A DNA stretch of 64,000 bases from positions 620,001-684,000 of the forward strand of contig NZ_WNXY01000001.1 of assembly GCF_009733815.1 (NCBI RefSeq). The letters run 5' to 3'. The translations under genes were made by a program, and so were the position numbers. This DNA is from Pseudactinotalea suaedae (lineage in GTDB: Bacteria > Actinomycetota > Actinomycetes > Actinomycetales > Beutenbergiaceae). This document shows, piece by piece, positions 34,699-42,797 of this stretch; the stretch's first letter is position 1; each line of letters starts with the position of its first letter. The notes below the pieces were generated by a model. That model saw nothing but the letters and a program-made list of their open reading frames with translations. It searched no databases and had not been told where the DNA came from.

Positions 34699-35570
34699 GC
34701 GTGCTCGGGCCGGTCAGGCAGCGTCTCGGTGACGCCATCTTCGAGCGGGTGGCGGGAGCCGACGGCGAGCGCCAGCGCGACCGGATCCATCTGACGCCGG
34801 GGCCGCGGTGGTTCCCGCCCGGCTCTCCGATCGTGCGGGTGCACGGCGACCACTCGATGTACATCGGCGGGATCCGCGCCCTGCTCGTGCAGAGCATGCA
34901 CCCCGTGGCGATGCGGGCGGTGTCCGAGCACTCCGGGTTCCGCGGCGACATGTGGGGCCGACTGGCACGGACCAGCACGTTCCTGGCGGTGACGACGTTC
35001 GGCGCCGAGCGGCACGCCGAGCAGGCGGTCAACGCCGTCCGCGCGATCCACGACCGGCTCGGCGGCGTGACCGACGAGGGCATCCCGTACCAGGTCTCCG
35101 ACCCGCACCTGCTCGCGTGGGTGCACGTGGCCGAGGTGGAGAGCTTCCTGCTGGCGCACCGGGTGTACGGGCGTCAGCCGCTCCCGGCCCCGGAGCGTGA
35201 CCGATACCTGGAGCAGACCGCTGTCGTGGCGCGCAAGCTCGGCGTGCTGGCACCACCGACGACCGAGGCGGAGCTGCGGGAGGTGCTGGCCGGCTATCGC
35301 GCCGAGCTGCGGGGGACCGCCGCTGCGCACGAGGCTGTCGAGGTGCTGCTGCGTCGCCCCGACCTGCCGGCAGCCGTGCGTCCGGCGTACCGGGCGCTGG
35401 CCGATGCCGCGATCGCGTTGCTCCCGCCGTGGATGCGTGCGGAGCTGGGTCTCTCGGCTCCGCGGCCGTTGCTCGAGCGCACCGTGGGCAGGGCCATCGG
35501 TGGCGGTCTCGTGGCGACGATCCGGTGGGCGACCCAGCCGCAGCAAGGCGCCCGACACAGCACGGGCTGA
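34695..35570 (+). CDS. MpaB/DUF2236-family oxygenase-like protein
   Basis: A 291-residue DUF2236 protein. The N-terminal [24 protein letters not shown] holds the conserved His residues thought to coordinate a heme or metal in the latex-oxygenase-related family. [12 protein letters not shown] and [14 protein letters not shown] are also typical. The protein is mostly helical. ATG 34695 overlaps the rpe stop (ATGA). The natural substrate is unknown. Confidence 0.85.
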   Translation: MSVLGPVRQRLGDAIFERVAGADGERQRDRIHLTPGPRWFPPGSPIVRVHGDHSMYIGGIRALLVQSMHPVAMRAVSEHSGFRGDMWGRLARTSTFLAVTTFGAERHAEQAVNAVRAIHDRLGGVTDEGIPYQVSDPHLLAWVHVAEVESFLLAHRVYGRQPLPAPERDRYLEQTAVVARKLGVLAPPTTEAELREVLAGYRAELRGTAAAHEAVEVLLRRPDLPAAVRPAYRALADAAIALLPPWMRAELGLSAPRPLLERTVGRAIGGGLVATIRWATQPQQGARHSTG

Positions 35571-35582
35571 CAGACAGGTGGA

Positions 35583-35615
35583 AGCGGCGCCGCGCCCCCC
35601 GAACGCGGCGCCGCT
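35583..35615. terminator. Strong GC hairpin between convergent genes (bidirectional terminator candidate)
   Basis: AGCGGCGCCGCG (35583-35594) and CGCGGCGCCGCT (35604-35615) pair perfectly over 12 bp with a 9-nt loop. It sits between the ends of the DUF2236 gene and the LPETG protein gene. No T-tract follows on either side, as is usual in high-GC actinobacteria. Confidence 0.75.
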
Positions 35616-35625
35616 GCCCTCACCC

Positions 35626-37392
35626 TCAGCGGCGGCTGAGCGACCTCACCCGCAGGAGCACCAGGCCCGCCAGCATGGCGAGTCCGGCGAGCAGGAGACC
35701 GGTCAGGTCGCCCGCCCCTGTCTCCGGCAGCGGCTCGGTGTTACCGGAACCGTCCGCCGGGACGTTCAGCGCCGGCGGGTCCATGGGGACCGTCCGGCCA
35801 GGACCGCCCGGCGTACCGGGGCCACCGGGAGCGCCGGGGGTGCCGGCGTCACCAGGAGTACCTGGGTCGCCAGGAGTGCCCGGGTCGCCCGGGTCACCGG
35901 GGTCGCCCGGGTCGCCCGGGTCACCGGGGTCGCCCGGGTCGCCCGGGTCACCGGGGTCGCCCGGGTCGCCCGGGTCACCGGGGTCGCCCGGGTCACCGGG
36001 GTCACCGGGGTCGCCCGGGTCACCAGGAACGGCGGCCGTCGCACAGGCTGCCGCGGCGTCGCCCAGCAGTCCGACCGAGAGGCAGGAGACGTCGACCGGG
36101 ACGGTCACCGGGAGGTTGATCCCGATACCGCCGGTCGCCCCCGGATCCACTCCGGCACCCGGCGTCGCAGCCGGGCTGGCGCAGGCGGCGCCCGCGTCAC
36201 CGAGAACGCCCGCAGCGATGCACGAGACGTTCACCGGCACCGTCACGGGAGCGCTGACGCCCAGCCCGTCCGTGGTGGCGGCGGGCCCCGAGGGACCGGG
36301 GATACCGGCCGCGGGTGCGGCCGGCTCCGTGGACTCCACCGCAGCGTCCCCGAGGACGCCGGCGGCGATGTTGCCGATCGTGACCGGAACGGTCACGGGA
36401 GCCTCGACGTCGATGCCGTCGGTGCTGCCGGCACCAGCCGGCGCAGTCCCGGGGGACGGCGCAGCGGCCGGCTCCGTGGACTCCACCGACGCGTCTCCGA
36501 GGACCCCGGCGGCGATGTTGCCGATCGTGAGCGGAACGGTCACGGGAGCCTCGACGTCGATGCCGTCGGTGCTGCCCGTCTCAGCCGGCGCGGCCCCGGA
36601 GGACGGCGCAGCGGCCGGCTCCGTGGACTCCACCGACGCGTCTCCGAGGACCCCGGCGGCGATGTTGCCGATCGTGACCGGAACGGTCACGGGAGCCTCG
36701 ACGTCGATGCCGTCGGTGCTGCCGGCACCAGCCGGCGCAGTCCCGGGGGACGGCGCAGCGGCCGGCTCCGTGTCCTCCACCGCAGCGTCTCCGAGGACGC
36801 CGGCGGCGATGTTGCCGATCGTGACCGGAACGGTCACGGGAGCCTCGACGTCGATGCCGTCGGTGCTGCCCGCCTCAGCCGGTGCGGCCCCGGAGGACGG
36901 CGCAGCGGCCGGCTCCGTGGACTCCACCGACGCGTCCCCGAGGACACCCAGCGCGACGTCGGAGACGTCCACCGGGATGGTCACCGGAACCTCGACATCG
37001 ATGCCGTCGGCACTGCTGCCGGAACCGGCAGGAGTGTCGCCGATGGCGAGCTCAGCGTCCGCCTCCGAGGACATCACCCACGGGTCCCCGAGGGTCGTTG
37101 CGGTCTCGGCGGGTGCCGCGGGCTCGGCCACGTCCGCCGGTTCGGACTCCACCGTGGCGTCACCGAGCAGCCCGAGGGCCACGTCGTCGACCGCTGCGCT
37201 GACGTCCACCGGGACGTCGACCGAGATGTCGGGCAGCGCCTGGGTGACCTCGCCGAGAGGCAGGTCGACCGAGACGTCGAGTCCGAGGCCGAGGACGTCG
37301 TCCTGGGCGGCGTGGGCCGCACCGGCCCCGACGGCCAGGAGGCCGCCTGTGACGAGCGCCGTCTGCAGCGCGCGCCGAACGAATGGATGCAT
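35626..37392 (-). CDS. LPETG-anchored surface protein with 49-residue repeats and collagen-like stalk
   Basis: A 588-residue secreted protein. Start ATG 37392 has AGGAAAGAG upstream. The signal peptide ends near GAAHAAQD. Residues about 25-400 hold repeated beta units of the form VPVTVPVTIGNIAAGVLGDA linked by P/A/S-rich spacers, four of them nearly identical 49-residue copies. Two later units carry cysteines (VSCIAAGVLGDAGAAC, VSCLSVGLLGDAAAAC). Then comes a Gly-X-Pro tract (GDP, GTP, GAP) of over 25 triplets, the anchor LPETG, a membrane helix and a basic tail. Sortase would link it to the cell wall with the stalk near the wall. The VPV...VLGD units loosely recall chaplins, which is a guess. 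Confidence 0.85.
   Translation of the reverse strand: MHPFVRRALQTALVTGGLLAVGAGAAHAAQDDVLGLGLDVSVDLPLGEVTQALPDISVDVPVDVSAAVDDVALGLLGDATVESEPADVAEPAAPAETATTLGDPWVMSSEADAELAIGDTPAGSGSSADGIDVEVPVTIPVDVSDVALGVLGDASVESTEPAAAPSSGAAPAEAGSTDGIDVEAPVTVPVTIGNIAAGVLGDAAVEDTEPAAAPSPGTAPAGAGSTDGIDVEAPVTVPVTIGNIAAGVLGDASVESTEPAAAPSSGAAPAETGSTDGIDVEAPVTVPLTIGNIAAGVLGDASVESTEPAAAPSPGTAPAGAGSTDGIDVEAPVTVPVTIGNIAAGVLGDAAVESTEPAAPAAGIPGPSGPAATTDGLGVSAPVTVPVNVSCIAAGVLGDAGAACASPAATPGAGVDPGATGGIGINLPVTVPVDVSCLSVGLLGDAAAACATAAVPGDPGDPGDPGDPGDPGDPGDPGDPGDPGDPGDPGDPGDPGDPGDPGDPGTPGDPGTPGDAGTPGAPGGPGTPGGPGRTVPMDPPALNVPADGSGNTEPLPETGAGDLTGLLLAGLAMLAGLVLLRVRSLSRR
35850..36032 (-). repeat. Collagen-like 9-nt/GDP codon repeat tract
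   Basis: On the plus strand this is a run of (GGGTCGCCC / GGGTCACCG) units coding GDPGDPGDP on the minus strand. It is highly GC-rich and prone to length change. Confidence 0.9.
36371..36958 (-). repeat. Four tandem 147-nt coding repeats (49 codons each)
   Basis: The landmark TTGCCGATCGTGA recurs at 36371, 36518, 36665 and 36812, an exact spacing of 147 nt. Copies differ mainly in the spacer part (SSGAAPAE or SPGTAPAG). The regular period shows recent duplication in the gene. Confidence 0.9.
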
Positions 37393-37473
37393 GACTGATC
37401 TCTTTCCTGACTGAGTGGGTTGGCGCAGGTGCGCCGTGGGCACGTGCCGTGCGCGAGGCACGGCAGGGCCCGC

Positions 37474-38661
37474 TCAGCCAGGGGAGACAGGAACCTCGAA
37501 GAAGGTGGCCGTGCGCGACGCACGCGCCTCGAGATCGGCGGCGCGCCAGACGGCGGCAGGAACGACCGCGGCGGTGATGATCATGGCGGCCATCTCGGGT
37601 GCGCCGGCGCTACGCGCTGCCGCGGCGCCCGAGGCGCTGGCCGGCAACGAGCCGCTCGACGGCTCGTGAGCCGGTGTGGACGAGCCGTCCTGGGGTGCCT
37701 CACCCAGAGAGCCGGCGCCGGACGACGGCGATGCTGTCGTGCCGTTCGCTCCTGGAAGGGCTGGCGCGGCAGAGCTCGTCCCGGGCGCCTGATCGTCCGG
37801 CCGGTCGGGCGCGGGACCGCTCGAGGCAACGGGACCGGGTGGGACCGGTGGTGCCGTGACAGCAGGCACGTCCCGGTCAGCAGGTACGTGGGCAGCGGCA
37901 CCCGGATCGGCGACGCCGGGCAGCTCGGGCGAGAGCGGATCGGTGACCGGGTCGAGACCGTCGGTCACCGGGTCGAGAACGCCGGTCACGGGGTCGAGTA
38001 CGCCGGTCACGGGGTCGAGTACGCCGGTCACCGGGTCAAGAACGCCGATCACCGGGTCCAGCGGCGCGGTGACGGTCCCGACCAGGTCGGTGACCGGTGC
38101 CAGCACACCGGCGATCGGCGTGATCGCGGGGCTGGCTGCCTCGACCACGGAGGCCACCGGCGCCAGCACCTCCTCGACGACGGGAACCGCGACGGGCGCG
38201 ACGACGTCGTCGACCACCGGAGCCACGACGCCGTCCACCACGGGTGAGACCACGTCCTGCACGACGGGCGCGACCGGGGTGACGATCTCCTCCACGACGG
38301 GCGCCACCGGGGCGACGACCTCCTCCACGACCGGCGCCACCGGGGCGACGACCTCCTCCACGACCGGCGCCACGGGCGCCGCGACCTCGCTCACCACAGG
38401 GGCGACGACCTCGTCGACGACCGGCGCGACGACCTCCTCCACCACCGGCGTGACCACGCCGTCGGTCACGGGGGAGAGGACCTGGTCGAGCGTGCTGGTC
38501 AGCGGGTCCACGAGGCCGTCGAGCGGGCCGGCCTCGGCATCGGCGGCGGACGCGGTGGCGATCACCAGCCCGACACCCACGGCGCCACCGACGAGGAGCG
38601 CACGCCGCACGAGCGAGCGCGCCACAGCGCCGCTCCAGTGCGACCGATGCGCTTCCGCCAT
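37474..38661 (-). CDS. Secreted V/P-rich repeat protein
   Basis: A 395-residue protein. ATG 38661 has GGGGGACGGAG upstream; a longer open frame extends further but lacks signals. A signal-like helix (VRRALLVGGAVGVGLVIATASAADA) is followed by repeats of the type APVVEEVVAPVAP (about 55-170) and then GVLDPVT (about 205-240). A disordered P/S/G-rich region follows. The C-terminus has a hydrophobic stretch (MAAMIITAAVVPAAVW) and a basic end, but no LPxTG. It may be cell-envelope associated. The gene is 81 nt upstream of the LPETG protein gene in the same direction. Confidence 0.7.
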   Translation of the reverse strand: MAEAHRSHWSGAVARSLVRRALLVGGAVGVGLVIATASAADAEAGPLDGLVDPLTSTLDQVLSPVTDGVVTPVVEEVVAPVVDEVVAPVVSEVAAPVAPVVEEVVAPVAPVVEEVVAPVAPVVEEIVTPVAPVVQDVVSPVVDGVVAPVVDDVVAPVAVPVVEEVLAPVASVVEAASPAITPIAGVLAPVTDLVGTVTAPLDPVIGVLDPVTGVLDPVTGVLDPVTGVLDPVTDGLDPVTDPLSPELPGVADPGAAAHVPADRDVPAVTAPPVPPGPVASSGPAPDRPDDQAPGTSSAAPALPGANGTTASPSSGAGSLGEAPQDGSSTPAHEPSSGSLPASASGAAAARSAGAPEMAAMIITAAVVPAAVWRAADLEARASRTATFFEVPVSPG

Positions 38662-38690
38662 CGCCACAGCTCCGTCCCCCGACACCTGCG

Positions 38691-38708
38691 TTGTGCCACG
38701 GATCACAA
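38691..38708. promoter_or_regulatory. Crp/Fnr-like dyad (TTGTGC-N6-TCACAA)
   Basis: TGTGC (38692-38696), six bases and TCACA (38703-38707), flanked by T and A, match the actinobacterial Crp consensus TGTGA-N6-TCACA with one mismatch. It lies about 30-47 nt upstream of the start of the V/P-rich protein gene. Confidence 0.4.
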
Positions 38709-38801
38709 GATCGCGTGACCTTTCAACCATAGCGGGTGTGCGGTCCGCCCGCCATCCTTCGGGACAGGACATCCCGGCGGGGTCGGGCGCGCGAGACGTA
38801 C

Positions 38802-38807
38802 TAGAGT
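38802..38807 (+). promoter_or_regulatory. -10 box for the FMN riboswitch transcript (TAGAGT)
   Basis: TAGAGT would start RNA at about 38814, just before the first paired base of the riboswitch at 38822. No convincing -35 is seen. Confidence 0.45.
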
Positions 38808-38821
38808 GCTCTCGAGCTTGA

Positions 38822-38961
38822 CGTGCTCCGGGGTCGGTGTAATTCCGAACCGGCGGTGACAGTCCGCGACCCGGCAGTGCTCGTCCACCCGGACGGGCAG
38901 TGGCGGTTGACCTGGTGAAACTCCAGGACCGACGGTGAAAGTCCGGATGGGAGGAAGCACG
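38822..38961 (+). ncRNA. FMN riboswitch (RFN element)
   Basis: This is a complete RFN element. The conserved blocks GGGTCGGTGTAATTCC, CCGGCGGTGACAGTCC, GACCTGGTGAAACTCCAG, GACCGACGGTGAAAGTCC and GGATGGGAGGAAGCAC appear in order. The closing stem pairs CGTGCT (38822-38827) with AGCACG (38956-38961). It senses FMN and is placed to control the riboflavin-uptake genes that follow. Confidence 0.95.
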
Positions 38962-39014
38962 CGGCGGGAGCGGCCCCCTGGGTCGCGCCGTCGTCAGGTG
39001 GGTGCTGGTGCACC

Positions 39015-39045
39015 CCTCTCACCCCGGAGATCGCCGGGGGAGAGG
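39015..39045 (+). promoter_or_regulatory. Shine-Dalgarno-sequestering hairpin of ribX
   Basis: CCTCTC (39015-39020) and CCCCGG (39022-39027) pair with CCGGGG (39034-39039) and GAGAGG (39040-39045), twelve pairs with one bulged A. The 3' strand is the ribosome-binding site GGGGGAGAGG of the gene starting at 39055. A small competing stem, GGGTGC (39000-39005) with GCACCC (39010-39015), overlaps its base. No U-tract follows, so control is probably translational. Confidence 0.7.
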
Positions 39046-39054
39046 ACGATCACG

Positions 39055-39816
39055 ATGGCCGGTCAGGCCTCCTCGGTCGCTGCACGTCGCGGTCTCGTGG
39101 CGCCCTTCGCCCTCGGCGCGGCGCTCGTGGTGCTGTGGGCGTTGACGTCCGTGGCCCTCGGGCCTGCTCTGGTGCCCTCGCCGTCGGAGCTCGCGGTCCG
39201 GCTCGTCGCCGAGATCGCTGCCGGTGACATCCTGACGGCGGCCGGCGAGACCTTCGGGGTGAGCGCCCTCGGGTGTCTTCTCGGGCTCGCGATCGCGCTG
39301 CCGCTCGGCTACCTGCTGGCCCACTCCCGGACGGCGACCGCGGCGCTCGGGCCCTACCTCGCGGCGTCCCAGGCGATCCCTGCCGTGGCCTTCGCGCCCC
39401 TGCTCGTGCTGTGGTTCGGGTACGGCGCGCTGCCGAAGGCGCTGCTGTGCGCCTTGCTGGTCTTCTTCCCGATCCTGCTCAACACCGTGCTGGGGCTGTC
39501 CACGCTCGACCGTGACGTCGTCGACGCAGCGCGTGTCGACGGCGCCGACCGGTGGCGCCTGCTGGTGCACATCGAGGGCCCGATGGCGCTGCCCGCGGTC
39601 CTCACCGGCATCCGCAACGGCTTCGTGCTGTCGGTGACGGGCGCCGTCGTCGGCGAGTTCGTCATGGGTGGCGCCGGTCTGGGTGAGCTGCTCTCGATCT
39701 TCCGTGATCGCGTCGACACCGCAGGCATGGTGGCGACGCTCTTGGTACTGGCGGCCCTGGCGGTCGCCATCAACCTGGCCGTGCGCGGCCTGGAAAGGAT
39801 GGTCCGATGGTGGTGA
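39055..39816 (+). CDS. ribX: Riboflavin ABC transporter permease (RibX/ThiX type)
   Basis: A 253-residue permease with about six helices. The EAA loop region is VDAARVDGADRWRLLVHIEGP, and it resembles ThiX/SsuC-type subunits. An FMN riboswitch directly upstream assigns it to riboflavin uptake (RibXY) rather than thiamine. ATG 39055 follows GGGGGAGAGG; the frame is open upstream through the riboswitch but is not translated. It overlaps ribY. No ATPase gene is adjacent, so a shared ATPase must energise it if the system is a normal ABC importer. Confidence 0.85.
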   Translation: MAGQASSVAARRGLVAPFALGAALVVLWALTSVALGPALVPSPSELAVRLVAEIAAGDILTAAGETFGVSALGCLLGLAIALPLGYLLAHSRTATAALGPYLAASQAIPAVAFAPLLVLWFGYGALPKALLCALLVFFPILLNTVLGLSTLDRDVVDAARVDGADRWRLLVHIEGPMALPAVLTGIRNGFVLSVTGAVVGEFVMGGAGLGELLSIFRDRVDTAGMVATLLVLAALAVAINLAVRGLERMVRWW

Positions 39817-40811
39817 CGCGACGACGTGCCCTCATGCTTGCCGCGGCGGTGGGAGCCGGCCTGATGACGGCGGGCTGCACCGATCCGCGGCCGGGAGCCC
39901 CGGACGCGAAGGTGACGATCGGCTTGACGTACGTGCCCAACGTGCAGTTCGCGCCGTTCTACCTCGCAGCCCAGCAGGGCTACTTCGCCGAGGCGGGCGT
40001 CGACGTCGCGCTGCGCCACCACGGGGAGTCGGAGGATCTGTTCGGAGCCCTGAGCGCCGGGCGGGAGCAGATCGTCGTGGCCGGTGGCGACGAGATGCTG
40101 CAGGCGCGCTCCCAGGACGTCGACGTCATCAGCGTCGCCACCCTGTACCAGAGCTACCCGGTCACGATGATCGTCCCGGCGGGCAGCGACATCACCGCGC
40201 CCGAGCAGCTGGCCGGACGCACCATCGGCATCCCCGGCCCCTATGGCGAGACCTACTTCGGGCTGCTCGCGATGCTCGACGCCGCCGGCCTCACCGAGGC
40301 CGATGTCACGGTCGCCAGCATCGGGTACACCCAGCAGGCGGCGCTCTCCGGCGGTCACGTCGACGCCGTGATGGGCTTCGTCAACAACGACGTGCCTCAG
40401 TTCCAGGCGACCGGGCTGGCCGTGACTCCGGTGAGCATCGGGGACGTGCCGCTCGTCGGCATCGGGCTCGGCACCACCAGCCGCGTCGCCACCCAGAACG
40501 GCGGGGCGCTGCGCGGGGTCATCGAGGCGGTCGGGCGCGCGGTCGCCGACATCGCCGCGGACCCGAACCTGGCCGTCGAGGCCGCCGTCGAGGAGATCCC
40601 CGGCACCGTGACCGAGGAGCAGCGCGTCATCATGGCGGCCGTGGCCGAGGCGACCGTGCCGCTGTACGGCGATCTCAGCGGCACCTGGGGTCTGCAGGAC
40701 GAGACCCGCTGGAGCGCGATGGCCCCAGCCATGCTCGAGCTGGGACTGATCGCGGCCGCCGTGCCGGCCGAGGAGGCCTTCACCAACGAGTTCGTCGCGC
40801 CGGTGGACTGA
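39807..40811 (+). CDS. ribY: Riboflavin-binding lipoprotein of the ABC importer (RibY/ThiY type)
   Basis: A 334-residue binding protein of the NMT1/ThiY-like fold. The N-terminus [21 protein letters not shown] gives a lipobox (TAGC). The ligand-site motif [22 protein letters not shown] is typical. It overlaps ribX by 10 nt. Riboswitch control and the resemblance to RibY suggest that it captures riboflavin outside the membrane. Confidence 0.85.
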   Translation: MVVTRRRALMLAAAVGAGLMTAGCTDPRPGAPDAKVTIGLTYVPNVQFAPFYLAAQQGYFAEAGVDVALRHHGESEDLFGALSAGREQIVVAGGDEMLQARSQDVDVISVATLYQSYPVTMIVPAGSDITAPEQLAGRTIGIPGPYGETYFGLLAMLDAAGLTEADVTVASIGYTQQAALSGGHVDAVMGFVNNDVPQFQATGLAVTPVSIGDVPLVGIGLGTTSRVATQNGGALRGVIEAVGRAVADIAADPNLAVEAAVEEIPGTVTEEQRVIMAAVAEATVPLYGDLSGTWGLQDETRWSAMAPAMLELGLIAAAVPAEEAFTNEFVAPVD

Positions 40812-40835
40812 TCCGAGAGGCGTCGGTGACGAAGG

Positions 40836-40841
40836 TAGGCT
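40836..40841 (+). promoter_or_regulatory. -10 box for leaderless hisE (TAGGCT)
   Basis: TAGGCT lies 8 nt before the hisE GTG, and there is no Shine-Dalgarno. Confidence 0.5.
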
Positions 40842-40849
40842 GACCGGCC

Positions 40850-41113
40850 GTGAAGACGTTCGACGAGCTGTTCGCAGAGCTGGCACGCAAGGCCGAGGAG
40901 CGACCCGCCGGTTCCGGCACGGTCGCGGAGCTCGACGCCGGCGTCCATGCGATCGGCAAGAAGATCGTGGAAGAGGCCGCCGAGGTGTGGATGGCGGCCG
41001 AGCACGAGGGCCAGGAGCAGACAGCGCTGGAGATCTCCCAGCTGCTGTACCACCTGCAGGTCCTCATGCTCTCGCGCGGGCTGACGCTCGCCGACGTCTA
41101 CAAGCACCTGTGA
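40850..41113 (+). CDS. hisE: Phosphoribosyl-ATP pyrophosphatase
   Basis: An 87-residue all-helical HisE (MazG-like) with [16 protein letters not shown], whose Glu residues bind Mg2+. It hydrolyses PR-ATP to PR-AMP in histidine synthesis. The gene is paired with hisG away from the other his genes, which is common in actinobacteria. The GTG start is preceded by a -10 box. Confidence 0.95.
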   Translation: MKTFDELFAELARKAEERPAGSGTVAELDAGVHAIGKKIVEEAAEVWMAAEHEGQEQTALEISQLLYHLQVLMLSRGLTLADVYKHL

Positions 41114-41130
41114 CCACCGAGGAGCCCCCG

Positions 41131-41973
41131 ATGCTGCGCGTCGCCGTCCCCAACAAGGGCTCGCTGGCCGAGCCGGCCAGCGAGATGCTCCGGGAGGCCG
41201 GCTACCGGCAGCGCCGTGACGGCCGCGAGCTCGTGCTCGTGGACGAGGCCAACGACGTCGAGTTCTTCTTCCTGCGTCCGCGCGACATCGCGGTGTACGT
41301 CGGGTCCGGGACCGTCAACGCCGGGATCACGGGGCGCGACCTGCTGCTGGACTCCGACGTCGACGCGGTGGAGCACCGCGCGCTGGGGTTCGCGCAGTCG
41401 ACGTTCCGCTACGCCGGTCCCGCCGGTGAGATCACCCGCCTCGAGCAGATCGCGGGCAAGCGGGTCGCGACCTCCTACCCGGTGCTCGTCGGCAACCACC
41501 TGCGCGAGCGCGGCGTCGAGGCCGAGGTGGTCCGGCTCGACGGCGCGATCGAGTCCACGGTGCGGCTCGGGGTCGCGGACCTCGTCGCCGACGTCGTCGA
41601 GACCGGCTCCACGCTGCGGGCGGCGGGCCTGGAGGTGTTCGGCGACCCGATCCTGCAGTCCGAGGCCGTGCTGATCCGTCCCGCCGGCGCCGAGCACCCG
41701 GGCCTGGCGATCCTCGACCGGCGGGTGCACGGCGTGCAGGTGGCGCGCCGATACGTGCTGATGGACTACGACGTGCCGGAGTCGGCCGTCGAGCGCGCAG
41801 TCGCGATCACGCCGGGTCTGGAGTCGCCGACCGTCTCGCCATTGCGCACCTCCGGGTGGGTGGCCGTGCGATCCATGGTCGAGCGCGACATCACCAACCA
41901 GGTGATGGACCGGCTGTACGAGGTCGGCGCGCGAGCCATCCTCGTCACGTCGATCGACGCCTGCCGTCTCTAG
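41131..41973 (+). CDS. hisG: ATP phosphoribosyltransferase, long form
   Basis: A 280-residue HisG that starts histidine synthesis from ATP and [28 protein letters not shown] is the N-terminus, and [18 protein letters not shown] binds the PRPP phosphates. The last ~75 residues form the ACT-like histidine-feedback domain (long form, no HisZ needed). ATG 41131 has GAGGAG 9 nt upstream. A GTG at 41110 overlapping hisE is a less likely start. Confidence 0.95.
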   Translation: MLRVAVPNKGSLAEPASEMLREAGYRQRRDGRELVLVDEANDVEFFFLRPRDIAVYVGSGTVNAGITGRDLLLDSDVDAVEHRALGFAQSTFRYAGPAGEITRLEQIAGKRVATSYPVLVGNHLRERGVEAEVVRLDGAIESTVRLGVADLVADVVETGSTLRAAGLEVFGDPILQSEAVLIRPAGAEHPGLAILDRRVHGVQVARRYVLMDYDVPESAVERAVAITPGLESPTVSPLRTSGWVAVRSMVERDITNQVMDRLYEVGARAILVTSIDACRL

Positions 41974-41979
41974 ATCCCC

Positions 41980-42432
41980 ATGCCGACGGCGGAGCGGGTC
42001 TTTCGACCGCGGTTCACCGTGGTCGTGTGCGTGGTGATCTCGCTGGCCTTCGTGGCAGGCGCCGCGTTCCTGCTGCTGACCCTGGCGGGTCTGGAGAGCG
42101 ACCACACCGCCGACGCGCTGGCGATCGTGATCATCACGGTGATCGCGGTCCTGACGTGCTGGGTGCTCGGGCGGCCACGCGCCGTCGCGGACCGTGAGGG
42201 CATCGCGGTGCGCAACCCGATTCTGAGCCGGTACGTCGCCTGGGAGGAGATCGTGGCGGTGCGGTTCGGTCGTCACGACCCCTGGGTGCTGCTCGACCTC
42301 GCCGACGGCTCGTCACACCCGGTGCTGGCTGTCCAGGCCGCCGACGGCGCACGGGCGCGGCGCGACGCCGACTGGCTGCGCCGGCGTGTGGCGGCGCACG
42401 AGGGACAGGAACCGCCGGCCGCCGAGCGCTGA
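41980..42432 (+). CDS. PH-domain membrane protein
   Basis: A 150-residue protein with two N-terminal helices (about 13-36 and 46-63). A bacterial PH-type domain follows (ADREGIAVRNPILSRYVAWEEIVAVRFGR). Proteins of this kind often follow hisG in actinobacteria. The role is unknown. It starts 6 nt after hisG. Confidence 0.8.
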   Translation: MPTAERVFRPRFTVVVCVVISLAFVAGAAFLLLTLAGLESDHTADALAIVIITVIAVLTCWVLGRPRAVADREGIAVRNPILSRYVAWEEIVAVRFGRHDPWVLLDLADGSSHPVLAVQAADGARARRDADWLRRRVAAHEGQEPPAAER

Positions 42433-42446
42433 CCCGGGGGAGCGCT
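42425..42446. terminator. Weak hairpin between convergent genes
   Basis: AGCGCT (42425-42430) and AGCGCT (42441-42446) can pair around a 10-nt loop. It spans the stop of the PH gene and ends just before the GroES-like stop. It is short, with no T-tract. Confidence 0.3.
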
Positions 42447-42447
42447 G

Positions 42448-42783
42448 CTAGAGGTACAGCCCGGTCGAGACCTCGACGCGGGCGGCGGCCACGGCGTGGA
42501 GGTCCTTCTCGCGCAGGATCACATAGGTCTCGCCCTGGATCTCGACCTCGTGCTGCTGCTCCTCGCCGAACAGCACCTGGTCACCGACCTTCACGGTCCG
42601 CACGTGCGGACCGACGCCGAGCACCGCGGCCCAGTGCAGCCGGTGCGCCATCTGCGCCGTGGCCGGGATGACGAGACCAGCCGCTGACTTCCGCTCGGCA
42701 TCGTCGGTGGACAGCTGCACGAGCACGCGGTCGTGCAGCATCATGATCGGGAGCTTCCCGGGGGGAGTCGTCGGCGCAGCCAC
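42448..42783 (-). CDS. GroES/Cpn10-family co-chaperone-like protein
   Basis: A 111-residue Cpn10-fold protein (LHDRVLVQLS...GLVIPATAQ, VKVGDQVLFGEEQQHEVEIQGETYVILREKDLHAV). The mobile-loop position holds DAERKSAAGLVIPA as in GroES. It differs from a canonical GroES in its longer N-terminus and VEVSTGLYL tail, and no groEL is adjacent. It could be an accessory GroES paralogue. The GTG start is supported by a leaderless-type -10 box. Confidence 0.8.
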   Translation of the reverse strand: MAAPTTPPGKLPIMMLHDRVLVQLSTDDAERKSAAGLVIPATAQMAHRLHWAAVLGVGPHVRTVKVGDQVLFGEEQQHEVEIQGETYVILREKDLHAVAAARVEVSTGLYL

Positions 42784-42791
42784 GAGAACCC

Positions 42792-42797
42792 AACCTA
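42792..42797 (-). promoter_or_regulatory. -10 box for leaderless GroES-like gene (TAGGTT)
   Basis: On the minus strand TAGGTT lies 8 nt before the GTG start, with no Shine-Dalgarno. Confidence 0.5.

Noticed and set aside
38935-39054. Longer ribX start inside the riboswitch
   Set aside because: The upstream codons fall in conserved RFN sequence. The ATG at 39055 has a strong ribosome-binding site and gives the family N-terminus.
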